A DNA stretch of 64,000 nucleotides from Qipengyuania vulgaris (GCF_009827325.1 NZ_WTYC01000009.1:41505-105504); one strand, 5' to 3'; positions 9,455 to 17,922 are shown, numbered from the stretch's first letter. Notes: generated from the letters alone by a model not told the origin. Numbers and translations are program-made.

Positions 9455-9841
9455 ATGACCCAACCGTTCAAGTTCCTCGCCCCCGCCGCCGCACTGGCCT
9501 GCATGTCCTGCGTCCAGGCCGATGGCGAACCTGCCGAACCCGCGCCGGTCCTCTCCAGTGAGCGTGCGTGCTTCTCTTCGAGCCAGATCAACGGCTATTC
9601 CAAGGCGCCGGACGGGCCGGACGGCGACCGGCTCTACGTCAGGACCGGTGCCAGCGAACGCTTCCTGCTCGAAACATGGGGTCCGTGCCCGGATCTCGAC
9701 TGGACTTTCCGCATCGCCATCGATTCCCGCTTCACCGGCAATCTGTGCACGGGCGACACTGCAACCGTGTTCGTCCCCAGCAGTGCCAGCGGAGTGACGA
9801 CGCGATGCACCGCCCGGGTCCTGGGCAAGGTGGCCGACTGA
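9455..9841 (+). CDS. DUF6491-type secreted protein
   Basis: A 128-residue exported protein. The N-terminus (MTQPFKFLAPAAALACMSC) is a signal peptide with a possible lipobox Cys. The mature part carries four further cysteines in the pattern seen in DUF6491 (ACFSSSQINGY, GPCPDLDW, NLCTGD, TRCTARV), consistent with two disulfides in the periplasm. Length fits the family. It stands alone between the small basic protein and the HPF-like gene. Function is unknown. Confidence 0.75.
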   Translation: MTQPFKFLAPAAALACMSCVQADGEPAEPAPVLSSERACFSSSQINGYSKAPDGPDGDRLYVRTGASERFLLETWGPCPDLDWTFRIAIDSRFTGNLCTGDTATVFVPSSASGVTTRCTARVLGKVAD

Positions 9842-9963
9842 TCCGCCGGCCGATGCTCCTCCGGTTGGAAATGTCGGCGACGCGATTTCCGAGCCGGAAA
9901 GGGGAAACCTAATTCTCAGCGCCCCGTTGATAGGGAAAGGCGTAAAACAAGGAGAAGCCCGCC

Positions 9964-10308
9964 ATGCAGGTCCAGTTCAATTCCGACAGCAGCGTCATGG
10001 GTACGGAAAATGTTGCCGAGCGTATCGAAGCGAACGTGCGCAGCAAGCTTGCGCGCTTCGAGGATCGACTGACACGGGTCGAGATCCATGTGCGCGACGA
10101 AAACGGCGCCAAGGGTGGAGGCGACGACAAGGCTTGCACCATCGAAGCGCGCCCACGTTCAGGCAAACCCATCAGCGTGACCGAACACGACTCGAAAGTG
10201 GACGACGCAGCGAGGAAGGCGGTCAATACATTGGCGCAGCGCCTGGAGCGTACTTTCGGCAAGGAGCAGCGCCACGCGCACGATCCTCGCCCCGAAAAGA
10301 TTCTCTAG
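9964..10308 (+). CDS. HPF/RaiA-family ribosome-associated protein
   Basis: A 114-residue protein with the beta-alpha-beta-beta-beta-alpha plan of ribosome hibernation factors: MQVQFNSDSSV, then ERIEANVRSKLARFEDRLTRVEIHVRDEN and a second helix DDAARKAVNTLAQRLERTF. It is the short form, without the long-HPF C-terminal dimerisation domain. Such proteins bind the 30S decoding region in stationary phase; this member is divergent, so a stress or translation role is likely but not certain. An AAGGAG site sits just upstream of ATG 9964. Its stop overlaps the stop of a small minus-strand ORF by 4 bases. Confidence 0.82.
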   Translation: MQVQFNSDSSVMGTENVAERIEANVRSKLARFEDRLTRVEIHVRDENGAKGGGDDKACTIEARPRSGKPISVTEHDSKVDDAARKAVNTLAQRLERTFGKEQRHAHDPRPEKIL

Positions 10309-10469
10309 GGGATTGGGATCCGGCCCGGCGGTTCAGCGGAAGTGTTGGGCAGCGCGAAGACATCCTGCTGATCGTAGTCGCGGACCCCGTTTTTTCGGTC
10401 GAAGAGCAACCCCACTACCATGGCGGTCATTCCTGGGATCGCCCAAGATGCTGTGGCAAGATAAAGCAC
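10305..10469 (-). CDS. possible small membrane protein, 54 residues
   Basis: A minus-strand frame from GTG 10469 to TAG 10305 reads VLYLATASWAIPGMTAMVVG, a convincing membrane helix, followed by a soluble tail with RKNGVRDYDQ and VFALPNTSAEPP. The composition looks coding rather than random. No good ribosome-binding site precedes the GTG; an in-frame TGA 24 bases upstream of it separates it from a possible earlier ATG at 10529. An internal ATG at 10430 is another start option. The stop shares CTAG with the HPF-like gene. It may be intact, short, or a decayed gene. Confidence 0.4.
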   Translation of the reverse strand: MLYLATASWAIPGMTAMVVGLLFDRKNGVRDYDQQDVFALPNTSAEPPGRIPIP

Positions 10470-10614
10470 CGGCGCGCGCGTCGGGCAATATCAATGCGCA
10501 AAAGCCGTGTCTGCCCCAACCGCCACATTCTCGCCTTTATCGGAACATTGCCGAGAGCGTCACTCTCGCGATATCGCCTATTCCGGCTTATCCATTCCCA
10601 AGGAACGATACGAT
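10470..10614. other. intergenic remainder upstream of the fasciclin gene
   Basis: Together with the small ORF at 10305-10469 this makes up a 306-base gap between two recognised plus-strand genes. It should hold the promoter of the fasciclin-domain gene. AAGGAA at 10600-10605 is that gene's ribosome-binding site. No hairpin or repeat of note was seen. Confidence 0.4.
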
Positions 10615-11196
10615 ATGAACAAGTTGAGCATTGTACTCGCCTCTGCCGCCTCGCTGGCGATCGCCGCCTGCGCAGAAGAAACCGCAGAGCCGACCACAGA
10701 AGATACTGCCGCCATGAACGACCAAATGGCGAATGAGACTGCCGAAGCCGGCACCATCGTCGAAGTGGCTCAGGACAACCCCGATTTCTCGACGCTGGTG
10801 AGCGCCGTGACTACTGCCGAGCTGGGCGAAACGCTCTCGGGTGAAGGCCCCTACACCGTCTTCGCGCCGACGAACGCCGCCTTCGAAGCGGTTGACCAGG
10901 CGAGGCTCGAGCAGCTGATGAGTGAAGAAGGTCGCGAAGATTTGACCAACATCCTGACCTACCACGTGGTGGAAGGTGAAACGATGGCGCAGGCCCTGAC
11001 TGAGGCCATCGAAGGTGCTGGTGAGGAAGGCTACGAGCTGACCACTGTCAACGGTGCTACACTTACCGCAACCATGGAAGGTGGCAATGTCGTCCTGACC
11101 GATGCTGCAGGCAATACCGCGACCGTAACCGCGACCGATGTCGACGCTTCGAATGGCGTGATTCACGTAATCGACACAGTCCTGATGCCGTCCTGA
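10615..11196 (+). CDS. fasciclin-domain lipoprotein
   Basis: A 193-residue exported protein from ATG 10615. Signal peptide plus lipobox end at IAACAEE (Cys about residue 18), followed by an acidic Thr/Glu/Ala linker. A FAS1 domain fills about residues 48-193, with the H1-type motif GPYTVFAPTNAAFEA and the H2-type segment ASNGVIHVIDTVLMP. FAS1 proteins mediate adhesion or act as envelope-anchored modules. Insertion of Glu/Ala-rich sequence around ALTEAIEGAGEEG makes it more acidic than average. A strong terminator follows at 11219-11247. Confidence 0.92.
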   Translation: MNKLSIVLASAASLAIAACAEETAEPTTEDTAAMNDQMANETAEAGTIVEVAQDNPDFSTLVSAVTTAELGETLSGEGPYTVFAPTNAAFEAVDQARLEQLMSEEGREDLTNILTYHVVEGETMAQALTEAIEGAGEEGYELTTVNGATLTATMEGGNVVLTDAAGNTATVTATDVDASNGVIHVIDTVLMPS

Positions 11197-11218
11197 ATTA
11201 ATACGGAAAAAACAGGAA

Positions 11219-11247
11219 AAGGCGGCCCTTTGCGGGGCCGCCTTTTT
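11219..11247 (+). terminator. intrinsic terminator after the fasciclin gene
   Basis: AAGGCGGCCC pairs with GGGCCGCCTT around a short loop and is followed by TTTTT and a further T-rich stretch. It lies 22 bases past the fasciclin stop. Confidence 0.9.
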
Positions 11248-11306
11248 CGTTTTCGTCGGCATTGAGGTCAGTAGCTCCAAACTAGGGCAAGAGGGCGGAT
11301 TAGGCT

Positions 11307-11891
11307 TCAGTTACGTCGGGCAAGTGCGGCTGCTACATTGACCGTCTTGGAATTGCCGATCCTCGGTTCTGCGGCAGTTCGATCGGAGCTTTCTGCGACT
11401 TCGAGTTCGGCTGGCTCGGCCAAGACCATGGGAGCTTCAGCGCGGGTAACGCGCTGCAAGACCGGATCGTGGATCTCTTCGACTGGGCGAGAGTGCCCAT
11501 CCGCGCGCCCTCCGGTGTAAGCCAGCAAAGCCTCTTCGCGCGCAATCCTTTCGGGGCTGGCTGTCTCGTAAAAATCATAGCCTGCGTTCATATCCACGGA
11601 TTGGTCGCTGCGATCGTCCCACCACATATTGCCGCCACGATCGTGCAGCCGGCCGTGCAAAGCGAGTTCCGCCACTTCGATAGTGCCTTCCGGTGTTTTC
11701 AGTGGGTAATGGTCTGGGGGGCGAGTGGTATGGCGCAAGGCATCGTTGGACGCGTTAATGATCGGTGCCTCAGGCAGGGTATCACCGTGTCCCTCTTTGA
11801 GGACCGGACTGTCGCCGATGGTCGCGCCGCTTACTGCTCCTGCGATTGCCACAACTGCCACTGCGCTCAGGATTTGGGGAGCGAACTTCAT
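11307..11891 (-). CDS. exported protein of unknown family
   Basis: A 194-residue protein from ATG 11891 (MKFAPQILSAVAVVAIAG), with GGAG 7 bases upstream; a tandem ATG at 11894 is too close to it. The N-terminus is a signal peptide or single membrane anchor. The mature part is polar, with two invariant-looking aromatic clusters (GNMWWDDRSDQSVDMNAGYDF) and an acidic C-terminal half ending in a short basic tail. No catalytic motif is visible and I do not recognise the family. Upstream sequence in this frame to 12098 is not convincing. It is divergent from the gene at 12093. Confidence 0.6.
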   Translation of the reverse strand: MKFAPQILSAVAVVAIAGAVSGATIGDSPVLKEGHGDTLPEAPIINASNDALRHTTRPPDHYPLKTPEGTIEVAELALHGRLHDRGGNMWWDDRSDQSVDMNAGYDFYETASPERIAREEALLAYTGGRADGHSRPVEEIHDPVLQRVTRAEAPMVLAEPAELEVAESSDRTAAEPRIGNSKTVNVAAALARRN

Positions 11892-12092
11892 CATCTGTCT
11901 CCGCAAGGATCGTTTTGAAAAGGCAACGCACATTTCGGCTGCCCAGTTCCCTCGGGGGCGTGCCGCCATCGCCTCCGGGCAGATCCGTCGCCGATCGCCA
12001 CAACAAAAGTGAGGGAGGGAACAGTTAATGGGATGGTGAGGAATGCGCGCCATAATTCCCGGCCAGACCGGGACTAACGCACCAGGGGCAAG

Positions 12093-12995
12093 ATGCACGA
12101 ATTACAAAGCCAGTTCGCCGCGCAAGAAGGCGAGGCAGCATGGACTGCCGTGATGCATGAACACTTTAATGCCGGACAACTGGATGAAGCACAGGAATAC
12201 CTCGCGGCGCAGCTTGCCGCGCTCGATACCGAACTGGCTACGAGATGCCTGATCGACGAGCCCGACCGCGTAAAAATCACTGGATGGGACGAGCTGTGCG
12301 AAGCGATCGAACTCCACGAGGGAGACCGGATCACCGGTGTCACGCTGGCCATCGCGAACGAAACGGATCGCGCCTTCGAGAAGGGTCAGGTGCATCACCC
12401 CTATATGATGCTGGGCCTCTACACTGACGAACCATTCGCCTTCAGCCACGCCACCAGGGGTGCCTTGGTGGAACAGACCGCCGCGGAGGAAGGCCCTGCA
12501 TGGGCAGGCTATGACGAGGATATCGAAGTGTTCCTCGAATGCGAGGGACTCGATGCGATCAACACTGCGCTCGTCCATCATAAGGAAAGGCACTTCTTCA
12601 GGGACGATGCGCCCGATCACGCGCCCCGGCGGTACGTGGAATATGTCCTCGCCTGCTGGTGGCGCGCGCTTCTATTCCACCGCGCTGTGGAGCGCATCTG
12701 CAAGGATAAACCGTTGCCTAACCATGTGCCGGTTATTGCTGGCATGGTCGACATGAGACCTGACGCAGTGGCTGTGCATGGACTGGTGGACGGCGACCGT
12801 ACGGCAGCTCCGAAGCAGGTCGAAGGGCCGCAGATGGCGGAAATGCTTCCGGAGAGCATGATCACCCGCCGCGAAGTCGAGGAAGTCAAGGAGCCTCCCA
12901 CCGGCACCAATCTTCGCCGCCGGATTTCGGAGACGGTGCAGGAGGAAGAGCCCAAGAAGAAAGGGCTGCTGGCACGGATTTTCGGGCGCGGCTGA
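12093..12995 (+). CDS. acidic soluble protein of unknown function
   Basis: A 300-residue protein with no signal peptide or membrane helix. Residues 1-45 are helical and charged; the middle contains Trp, His and Cys-rich helical segments (FHRAVERICKDKPLPNH). The C-terminal 60 residues are low complexity, with Glu clusters followed by a basic end (KKKGLLARIFGRG) that may contact membrane or nucleic acid. The annotation rests on length, coding-like composition and a plausible start downstream of AGGGGC. I do not recognise the family. Confidence 0.65.
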   Translation: MHELQSQFAAQEGEAAWTAVMHEHFNAGQLDEAQEYLAAQLAALDTELATRCLIDEPDRVKITGWDELCEAIELHEGDRITGVTLAIANETDRAFEKGQVHHPYMMLGLYTDEPFAFSHATRGALVEQTAAEEGPAWAGYDEDIEVFLECEGLDAINTALVHHKERHFFRDDAPDHAPRRYVEYVLACWWRALLFHRAVERICKDKPLPNHVPVIAGMVDMRPDAVAVHGLVDGDRTAAPKQVEGPQMAEMLPESMITRREVEEVKEPPTGTNLRRRISETVQEEEPKKKGLLARIFGRG

Positions 12996-13227
12996 CGCGA
13001 GGTGGCGATCGGGGCGCTTCGGGGCTCCATCAGCTTGGCAGGAACGCCAGAAACCGTTGTTCATTTCCTGCCGATCGGCAAAAGATAGACAGTAGGGCGC
13101 GGAACGGATTATTCTTTCTGCGATATACTAACATGCGCGGCAAGAGACGAACCGTCTATCAATCCGTGAAGCCGGGAACTGCCCGGCACTAACTGTCTTT
13201 TCGCGGCGATCACTTGGGAAGCAAACG

Positions 13228-13656
13228 ATGAAACGCTCCATTATCCGACTGGCGCCCGCGCTCCTGCTGGGCGCCTGCCAACCGGGCGAGGATACTGCCA
13301 CCGGCGCGCCTGCACAGGCATTTGACGGCATCGCCTCGGAAGAGACCATCTATCTGACCGGAACGGAGCCGTTCTGGGGCGGCGAGATCACGGGCTCGAA
13401 AGCGCAGTACTCGACTCCGGAAAATCAGGATGGGACAATGTTCGAGGTCGAGCGGTTCGCAGGAAACAACGGACTGGCCTTTACCGGGCAGATTGACGGC
13501 GGAAATTTTGACCTCATGGTTACGCCAGGAGACTGTTCCGACGGGATGAGCGACCGGAGCTATCCGTTCACGGCCACGCTCAAGATCGGCGAAGAGCAAC
13601 GCAATGGTTGCGCCTGGACCGACCGCCAACCTTTCACCGGTCCGGAAAGCCCATGA
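13228..13656 (+). CDS. COG3650-type envelope lipoprotein
   Basis: A 142-residue protein with a lipoprotein signal peptide (LLLGACQPGE, Cys about residue 16). The mature domain starts at the family-type motif LTGTEPFWGGEI and closes with CSDGMSDRSYPFTATLKIG and a final Cys pair, as in the COG3650 group of predicted membrane or lipoproteins often fused with or next to HslJ/META domains. The periplasmic Cys pair probably forms a disulfide. A GGGAAG site precedes the ATG. Function is unknown. Confidence 0.8.
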   Translation: MKRSIIRLAPALLLGACQPGEDTATGAPAQAFDGIASEETIYLTGTEPFWGGEITGSKAQYSTPENQDGTMFEVERFAGNNGLAFTGQIDGGNFDLMVTPGDCSDGMSDRSYPFTATLKIGEEQRNGCAWTDRQPFTGPESP

Positions 13657-13765
13657 TGGCGGGTGCGGCCGTGGCGTTCCCGAACCGGCAAAGTGGCACT
13701 ATATTTCCGTGCGATCCATTTCCCGGTCGCCATAAGAGTCTCACCTGATGGCTGGTGCGCGGTAA

Positions 13766-14218
13766 ATGAGTCACATTCCCTACTGGCCCCGCTGGTTAGG
13801 ATTTGTAGGCCTGTTGCCGCAGTTCGCCTGTTTGGCGGCGGTTATGTTCGGACCGGATGAATGGAAGAGCACCGCATCCGCCATTGCCGCCATCTATGCC
13901 GGATTGATCTTTACCTTTCTGGGAGGAGCATGGTGGGGGATCGCTGCGGGCGCACCGGCGGCTGAACGGCGCGGCGGACTGGCGTGGCTCTGGATCGCAG
14001 CAGTTGTTCCAAGTCTGGTCGCATTTGGCTGTCTCGGCGCATGGGCTGGCGACGTGCTGCCACTAGAACCTGTCCTCATAATGCTCGGTTCGGGGCTCCT
14101 GATCGCGCTGGGCGTCGATTCTCGGATCGGATCGCTCGGTCCGCGCTGGTGGATGAAATTGCGCGCGCCTCTCTCGATAGCGCTGGGCGTGACGACTATG
14201 CTTATCGCACTGGTCTAG
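13766..14218 (+). CDS. DUF3429 membrane protein
   Basis: A 150-residue polytopic membrane protein with five hydrophobic segments, opening MSHIPYWPRWLGFVGLLPQ and carrying the family GLIFTFLGGAWWGIA motif in the second segment. This matches DUF3429, small inner-membrane proteins of unknown function. Its stop codon overlaps the stop of the convergent Mpo1-like gene by 4 bases (CTAG). Confidence 0.85.
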   Translation: MSHIPYWPRWLGFVGLLPQFACLAAVMFGPDEWKSTASAIAAIYAGLIFTFLGGAWWGIAAGAPAAERRGGLAWLWIAAVVPSLVAFGCLGAWAGDVLPLEPVLIMLGSGLLIALGVDSRIGSLGPRWWMKLRAPLSIALGVTTMLIALV

Positions 14219-14547
14219 GCTTCGACACCGGCCCTCGTCAGCTCGGGCTTCAGTCGTCCGGTCAGCCAGAGCCACCACATCTTGAAATCCGCGCCAAGGC
14301 TCCACAGCGGATAGGTGAAGGTTGCAGGGCGGTTCTTCTCGACCTTGAAATGGGCGATCCAGGCAAAGAAGTATCCCGCCACCGGCAGGATGGCCAAGAG
14401 CCAAGAGGTCCCGCTCAGGAGCGCGCATATCCCCAGCAGGACGACCAGCGTGGTCCCGATATAGTGGAGTACCCGCGTGCGCGGCTTGGAGTGTTCACGC
14501 AGGTAAAAGGGCCAGAACTCTGCAAATGTCGTATAGGTCTTCGCCAT
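14215..14547 (-). CDS. Mpo1-like (DUF962) membrane protein
   Basis: A 110-residue protein from ATG 14547 (MAKTYTTFAEFWPFYL); an in-frame start at 14583 is possible. It has the DUF962 layout: REHSKPRTRVLHYIGTT with the His of the family, two hydrophobic segments, then FAWIAHFKVEKNRPATFTYP with a conserved His and Pro. Yeast Mpo1 of this family is an Fe-dependent dioxygenase in 2-hydroxy fatty-acid alpha-oxidation; the same activity on sphingolipid-derived chains would fit a sphingolipid-making bacterium, but that is inference. The enzyme would sit in the inner membrane. Confidence 0.85.
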   Translation of the reverse strand: MAKTYTTFAEFWPFYLREHSKPRTRVLHYIGTTLVVLLGICALLSGTSWLLAILPVAGYFFAWIAHFKVEKNRPATFTYPLWSLGADFKMWWLWLTGRLKPELTRAGVEA

Positions 14548-14604
14548 CGGCCGATTGTGGTGGCTGACCTGCTTGGCGGTCAAGTGGTTTGCGAGCAGCC
14601 CGGC

Positions 14605-16020
14605 TCAATAGAGACCGGGGTTCTCGCGCTGCGCTGCATTCGACATGGCGGGTTGCAACAATTCGTGCTGCGCACTTTCCGCCCGTAGGGTTCCGTCCTT
14701 GGCCGCCACTCCGATCGGATTGCAGGTTCGGCCAGCGATGAAATCCAGCGCGACCGACACCGATTGTTCGTTCGGATCGCCTAGTTGATCGAAGATGTCG
14801 TCATTCGCGCGGCAGGTGTTGGGCATCACGCTGGCAAGGCCATCGAAATAGTCGCCTTGGCCATTCGCGTTGACGGTCTTGAAGGTGACAGCGCGCAAGC
14901 GATCATCGCATGCAGATCGGTCGAATGCGAATTGGCCCACCGGTTTGCCAAAGGTATCGGTGCCCACCAGCGCGATATTGTCGCCAAGATAGGGAATCAT
15001 GGAGTTGGTTACCAATTCGCTAGCCGACGCAGTGCCCCCACGTCCGATAACGGCGAGTTTCATTGTGCGTATTTGCTGCGGCTGGTTCTGGAAAAGTGTT
15101 GTGCTTTCCTCTGCCGATTTGGAAGAACGCAGCTTGGTTTCTGAGAAAGTCTGGCCTTCGAAACCTTCGCCCATAAGGTCGCCAAGCAATTCCGCTACCG
15201 AGACAAGCCCGCCACCATTGTAGCGCAAATCGAGAATTACATTGGTAATGTTTTGGCTTCGGAAGCTCTCAAAAGCCTCACGAAGCTGAGGCCCGGCGTC
15301 CTGCACGATGAAAGTCCGCAGGTTTACATAACCGACCCTTCCGCCTGCACCATCGTCAAGTATCTTTACGCCATAGCGGTCAGAGATTGGATCCAGCGAA
15401 AATTCAGCTTTCGTCACGCTAACCGTTTGCTCAACTCCCGAAGTGTCCCGGATGACAAAGCTGCGCGTCACGCCGGGATTGTTGGGGCCGAGAGCATCGC
15501 TCACTGCCTGAGGTCCGCCCGTCGCCATCAGAGTTGATACCGATTGGCCACCGATCTGAAGAATCTCGGTTCCCCGATCAAAGCCCTGCGGAAACGCAGG
15601 AGCATTTTCGAACACTTCTGCCACGTAAACCCGGTTGTTGCCTACATCGTAGATCAGTCGTATCCCGAAACCGGCGTTCGATCCGCTGTTGATCAGTTCG
15701 TTCTCTTCCTCGATCGAAGTTATATACGTGAAGCCGCGATCTTTGTTTTCTGCGCGTGCTTCCGCAACAAGAGCATCAATGTAGCTTTGCAAATTGTTAA
15801 AGTTGGCTTTGTTGACCGAGGTGGAGAGCAGGTCCGGGAACAGATACCATTCCTGCAAGACGCCCAGGGCCCAGTCCTGCCGTGCTGAAAGAGAGCAGTC
15901 GGGCGCATTACCGACACCGCTCCCTCCGCCGTTGCCGGCATTGCCTCCCGACCCTCCGCCGCCACATGCAGCGAGCGAGAATGCGAGCGTTGCGGATAAA
16001 GCGGTGCGACCCAATTTCAC
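14605..16020 (-). CDS. S41 family carboxy-terminal peptidase lipoprotein
   Basis: A 471-residue protein starting at GTG 16020, chosen for the strong GGGGAGGAA site at 16026-16034; an ATG at 16059 has none. A lipobox (FSLAACGG) is followed by a Gly/Ser/Asn linker, a PDZ-like domain (NAGFGIRLIYD and GFDRGTEILQIGG) and the S41 protease domain (ILDLRYNGGG). The Ser-Lys dyad is Ser334 in TASASE and Lys359 in DTFGKPV, 25 residues apart as in Tsp. It should cleave C-termini of periplasmic proteins while tethered to a membrane. A perfect 16-bp palindrome lies 40 bases upstream. Confidence 0.93.
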   Translation of the reverse strand: MKLGRTALSATLAFSLAACGGGGSGGNAGNGGGSGVGNAPDCSLSARQDWALGVLQEWYLFPDLLSTSVNKANFNNLQSYIDALVAEARAENKDRGFTYITSIEEENELINSGSNAGFGIRLIYDVGNNRVYVAEVFENAPAFPQGFDRGTEILQIGGQSVSTLMATGGPQAVSDALGPNNPGVTRSFVIRDTSGVEQTVSVTKAEFSLDPISDRYGVKILDDGAGGRVGYVNLRTFIVQDAGPQLREAFESFRSQNITNVILDLRYNGGGLVSVAELLGDLMGEGFEGQTFSETKLRSSKSAEESTTLFQNQPQQIRTMKLAVIGRGGTASASELVTNSMIPYLGDNIALVGTDTFGKPVGQFAFDRSACDDRLRAVTFKTVNANGQGDYFDGLASVMPNTCRANDDIFDQLGDPNEQSVSVALDFIAGRTCNPIGVAAKDGTLRAESAQHELLQPAMSNAAQRENPGLY

Positions 16021-16059
16021 GGCAGTTCCTCCCCAGGATGGACGCAAGTGTGTTTGCAT

Positions 16060-16075
16060 CTAGCGTATACGCTAG
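16060..16075. promoter_or_regulatory. perfect 16-bp palindrome, operator-like
   Basis: CTAGCGTATACGCTAG is a perfect inverted repeat with no spacer. It lies between the S41 peptidase start (16020) and its presumed promoter. It contains a TATAC core and two CTAG tetramers, which are rare in many bacterial genomes. A dimeric regulator site is the natural guess; no regulator is encoded nearby. Confidence 0.45.
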
Positions 16076-16286
16076 GAATGACCAATTAATCGCGCGTGAG
16101 CAAGGGACTTTTCCCTCCCGGGCCCACCGTGCGGCTGCCGTAACGGAATTTGGTGGAAAACCACGATGAAACGAACGAAAAACGGTGCAAATTCATCGGT
16201 AAGGCATGGTCTTTGTCCTGAGGCTATGCCTAGGCTGCGCTCTTGTCAGGCGTAAATCGCCCAAAGTCTTGGATGGAGCAGCTTAG

Positions 16287-16868
16287 TTGAGTACCGGAAT
16301 GCCAGAGTGGATGCAGCAAGCAATCGGCGGGGAGGCGAAGGGTTCGCTGACCTTCGCGGCCGTTGCAGAAGAAAAGGATCTCCGCAAATCCGGCTTCGCG
16401 CTCTCCAGCCCGGCTTTCCGGGATGGGGGTGAACTCGATCCAAGCTTTACTGCGGTCGAAGACGATGCAGTCGCCCCTCCGCTCGAATGGACCGCGCCGC
16501 CTCCCGGCACGCAGGAACTGGCACTCGTGGTCGAGGATGCCGAAGACGGCAAGGTACATTGGCTGGTCTGGGGGCTTAAACCTCAAAAGGGCGCATTGTT
16601 CGAAGGCGAAGCGCCTCCGCGCACCGGGAAAAACGCGGTCGGCAATTCGGAATGGCTCCTTCCCGATCCGCCTCTGGGCGTACAGCATCGCTATATTTTT
16701 CAGCTTTATGCACTCGACCTCCCGCTCACCCTAATGCCGGGCGCGGGTTACGAAGAATTGCTGAAGCAGATCAAGGGACACGTCACAGCCGCCGCGATCC
16801 TCACTGCCCGTTTCGAAGGGCACGAGGTCGTGGAGCTGGACGCGGAAGACTTCGATATCGAAGACTAA
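16287..16868 (+). CDS. YbhB/YbcL (PEBP-like) family protein
   Basis: A 193-residue soluble protein of the phosphatidylethanolamine-binding/Raf-kinase-inhibitor-like family. The DPSFTAVEDDAVAPPLEWTAPPPGTQELALVVED-type ligand-site region (residues about 48-85) and the later GYEELLKQIKGHVTAAAILTARF match. The TTG at 16287 is preferred because GGAG lies 9 bases upstream; ATG 16299 has no site. Bacterial members are cytoplasmic or periplasmic proteins of unclear role; no signal peptide is visible here. It is followed by the SWIB gene at 32 bases, likely one transcript. Confidence 0.88.
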   Translation: MSTGMPEWMQQAIGGEAKGSLTFAAVAEEKDLRKSGFALSSPAFRDGGELDPSFTAVEDDAVAPPLEWTAPPPGTQELALVVEDAEDGKVHWLVWGLKPQKGALFEGEAPPRTGKNAVGNSEWLLPDPPLGVQHRYIFQLYALDLPLTLMPGAGYEELLKQIKGHVTAAAILTARFEGHEVVELDAEDFDIED

Positions 16869-16900
16869 TTATAAGCATAGCCAACTGAAAGGAACCTGAA

Positions 16901-17152
16901 ATGGCTGGCAAGAACAACGCACTGCAGAAGCCGGTGAATCTCTCGCCGGAACTCGAGAATGTGGTCGGCAAGGGTCCCATGACCCGCGCGCAGGTCACCT
17001 CGAAGGTCTGGGATCACATCAAGGCGAACAACCTTCAGGACTCGAAGGACAAGCGCATGATCAATCCCGACGACAAACTGAGCGCAGTGATCGGCAAGGA
17101 GCAGATCTCGATGTTCAAGATGACCGGTGCCGTTTCGAAGCACATGTCGTAA
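16901..17152 (+). CDS. SWIB/MDM2 domain protein
   Basis: An 83-residue single-domain SWIB protein: VNLSPELENVVGKGPMTRAQVTSKVWDHIKANNLQ, the basic SKDKRMINPDDKL turn and the closing FKMTGAVSKHM. In eukaryotes SWIB belongs to chromatin remodellers; bacterial stand-alone forms are common in this group and in chlamydiae and may bind DNA or topoisomerase. A GAAAGGAA site precedes the ATG. It ends 4 bases before the stop of the convergent DoxX gene. Confidence 0.92.
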   Translation: MAGKNNALQKPVNLSPELENVVGKGPMTRAQVTSKVWDHIKANNLQDSKDKRMINPDDKLSAVIGKEQISMFKMTGAVSKHMS

Positions 17153-17155
17153 ACT

Positions 17156-17557
17156 TCAGGTGCGGCGGCGCCATGGCCAGTCCGTGACGCCGCCGACCCA
17201 CAGCGCCAGCCAGACAAGCACTGGTTGTGCGACCATACGCGGCAGGTGATAGACTAGCCCCAAGCCCCCATCGTTGCGCGCCATGTCGAGCGCGAAATGG
17301 TTGATGTTGGCGGGGAACACGCAAGCCGCATAAAGCGCCAGGCCGATCGCGCCGGCTTTCCTTAAATTGACGCTCCAGGGCTGGAGCAGCGCTGCCGCGC
17401 CGATTAGTTCGGCTATTCCCGTCCAGAAAACCACGCTCTCCGCGGCCGGCACCCACCCCGGCATGATCTCCATAAATGGTCGTGGGGAAGCGAGATGGAT
17501 ATACCCGGCGACAGCGTAGAATATCGCCAGCAGCCACCGGAAGATCGCACGGGTCAC
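17156..17557 (-). CDS. DoxX-like membrane protein
   Basis: A 133-residue protein from GTG 17557, whose first bases overlap the DUF427 stop (GTGA), so translation is probably coupled. It has four hydrophobic segments, opening RAIFRWLLAIFYAVAGYIHL, with PGWVPAAESVVFWTGIAELI and AACVFPANINHFALDMA as DoxX-type stretches. DoxX proteins are small quinone- or thiol-related membrane proteins often linked to oxidative stress. Frames upstream of the GTG belong to the DUF427 gene. No catalytic residues can be named. Confidence 0.82.
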   Translation of the reverse strand: MTRAIFRWLLAIFYAVAGYIHLASPRPFMEIMPGWVPAAESVVFWTGIAELIGAAALLQPWSVNLRKAGAIGLALYAACVFPANINHFALDMARNDGGLGLVYHLPRMVAQPVLVWLALWVGGVTDWPWRRRT

Positions 17558-17844
17558 TCCTGTGACACTTCGACGCCGTTCCAAAACGCGATGTGATTCT
17601 TGATATGTGCGGCGTCCGGCTTGGGATCCGGATAATACCACGCGGCGTCCGCATTGATGGCGCCGCCTGCATTGACCGAGTGATACTGCGCGGTGCCCTT
17701 CCAGGGACAGACGCTGGTCCTCTCGCTAGGTACGAGGGAACTCCGCGCAACGTCGGAAGGCGGGAAATAATGATTTCCCTCGACCACCACCGTATCGTCG
17801 CTCCGGGCGATCTCTTCTCCATTCCAGCGCGCCACAACGGTCAT
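17554..17844 (-). CDS. DUF427 domain protein
   Basis: A 96-residue soluble protein opening MTVVARWNGEEIARSDDTVVVEGNHYFPP, the standard DUF427 start, with CPWKGTAQYHSV and AAWYYPDPKP as further family motifs. The fold is a small beta-tent; function is unknown. It is the first gene of a two-gene unit with the DoxX-like protein and overlaps it by 4 bases. A short gap separates it from the divergent dipeptidase gene. Confidence 0.92.
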   Translation of the reverse strand: MTVVARWNGEEIARSDDTVVVEGNHYFPPSDVARSSLVPSERTSVCPWKGTAQYHSVNAGGAINADAAWYYPDPKPDAAHIKNHIAFWNGVEVSQE

Positions 17845-17922
17845 GTGCAGTCCCTTTCTTTCGATGAATCATTCGCTAGAACAGCCATCGAAGACTGTTC
17901 CAGTTCCAGCGAGGAGAAATTC

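Noticed and set aside
13132..13187. Short leader peptide plus hairpin, attenuator-like, before the COG3650 lipoprotein
   Set aside because: The frame is only about 19 codons, shows no regulatory run of one amino acid, and the 6-bp stem is weak.
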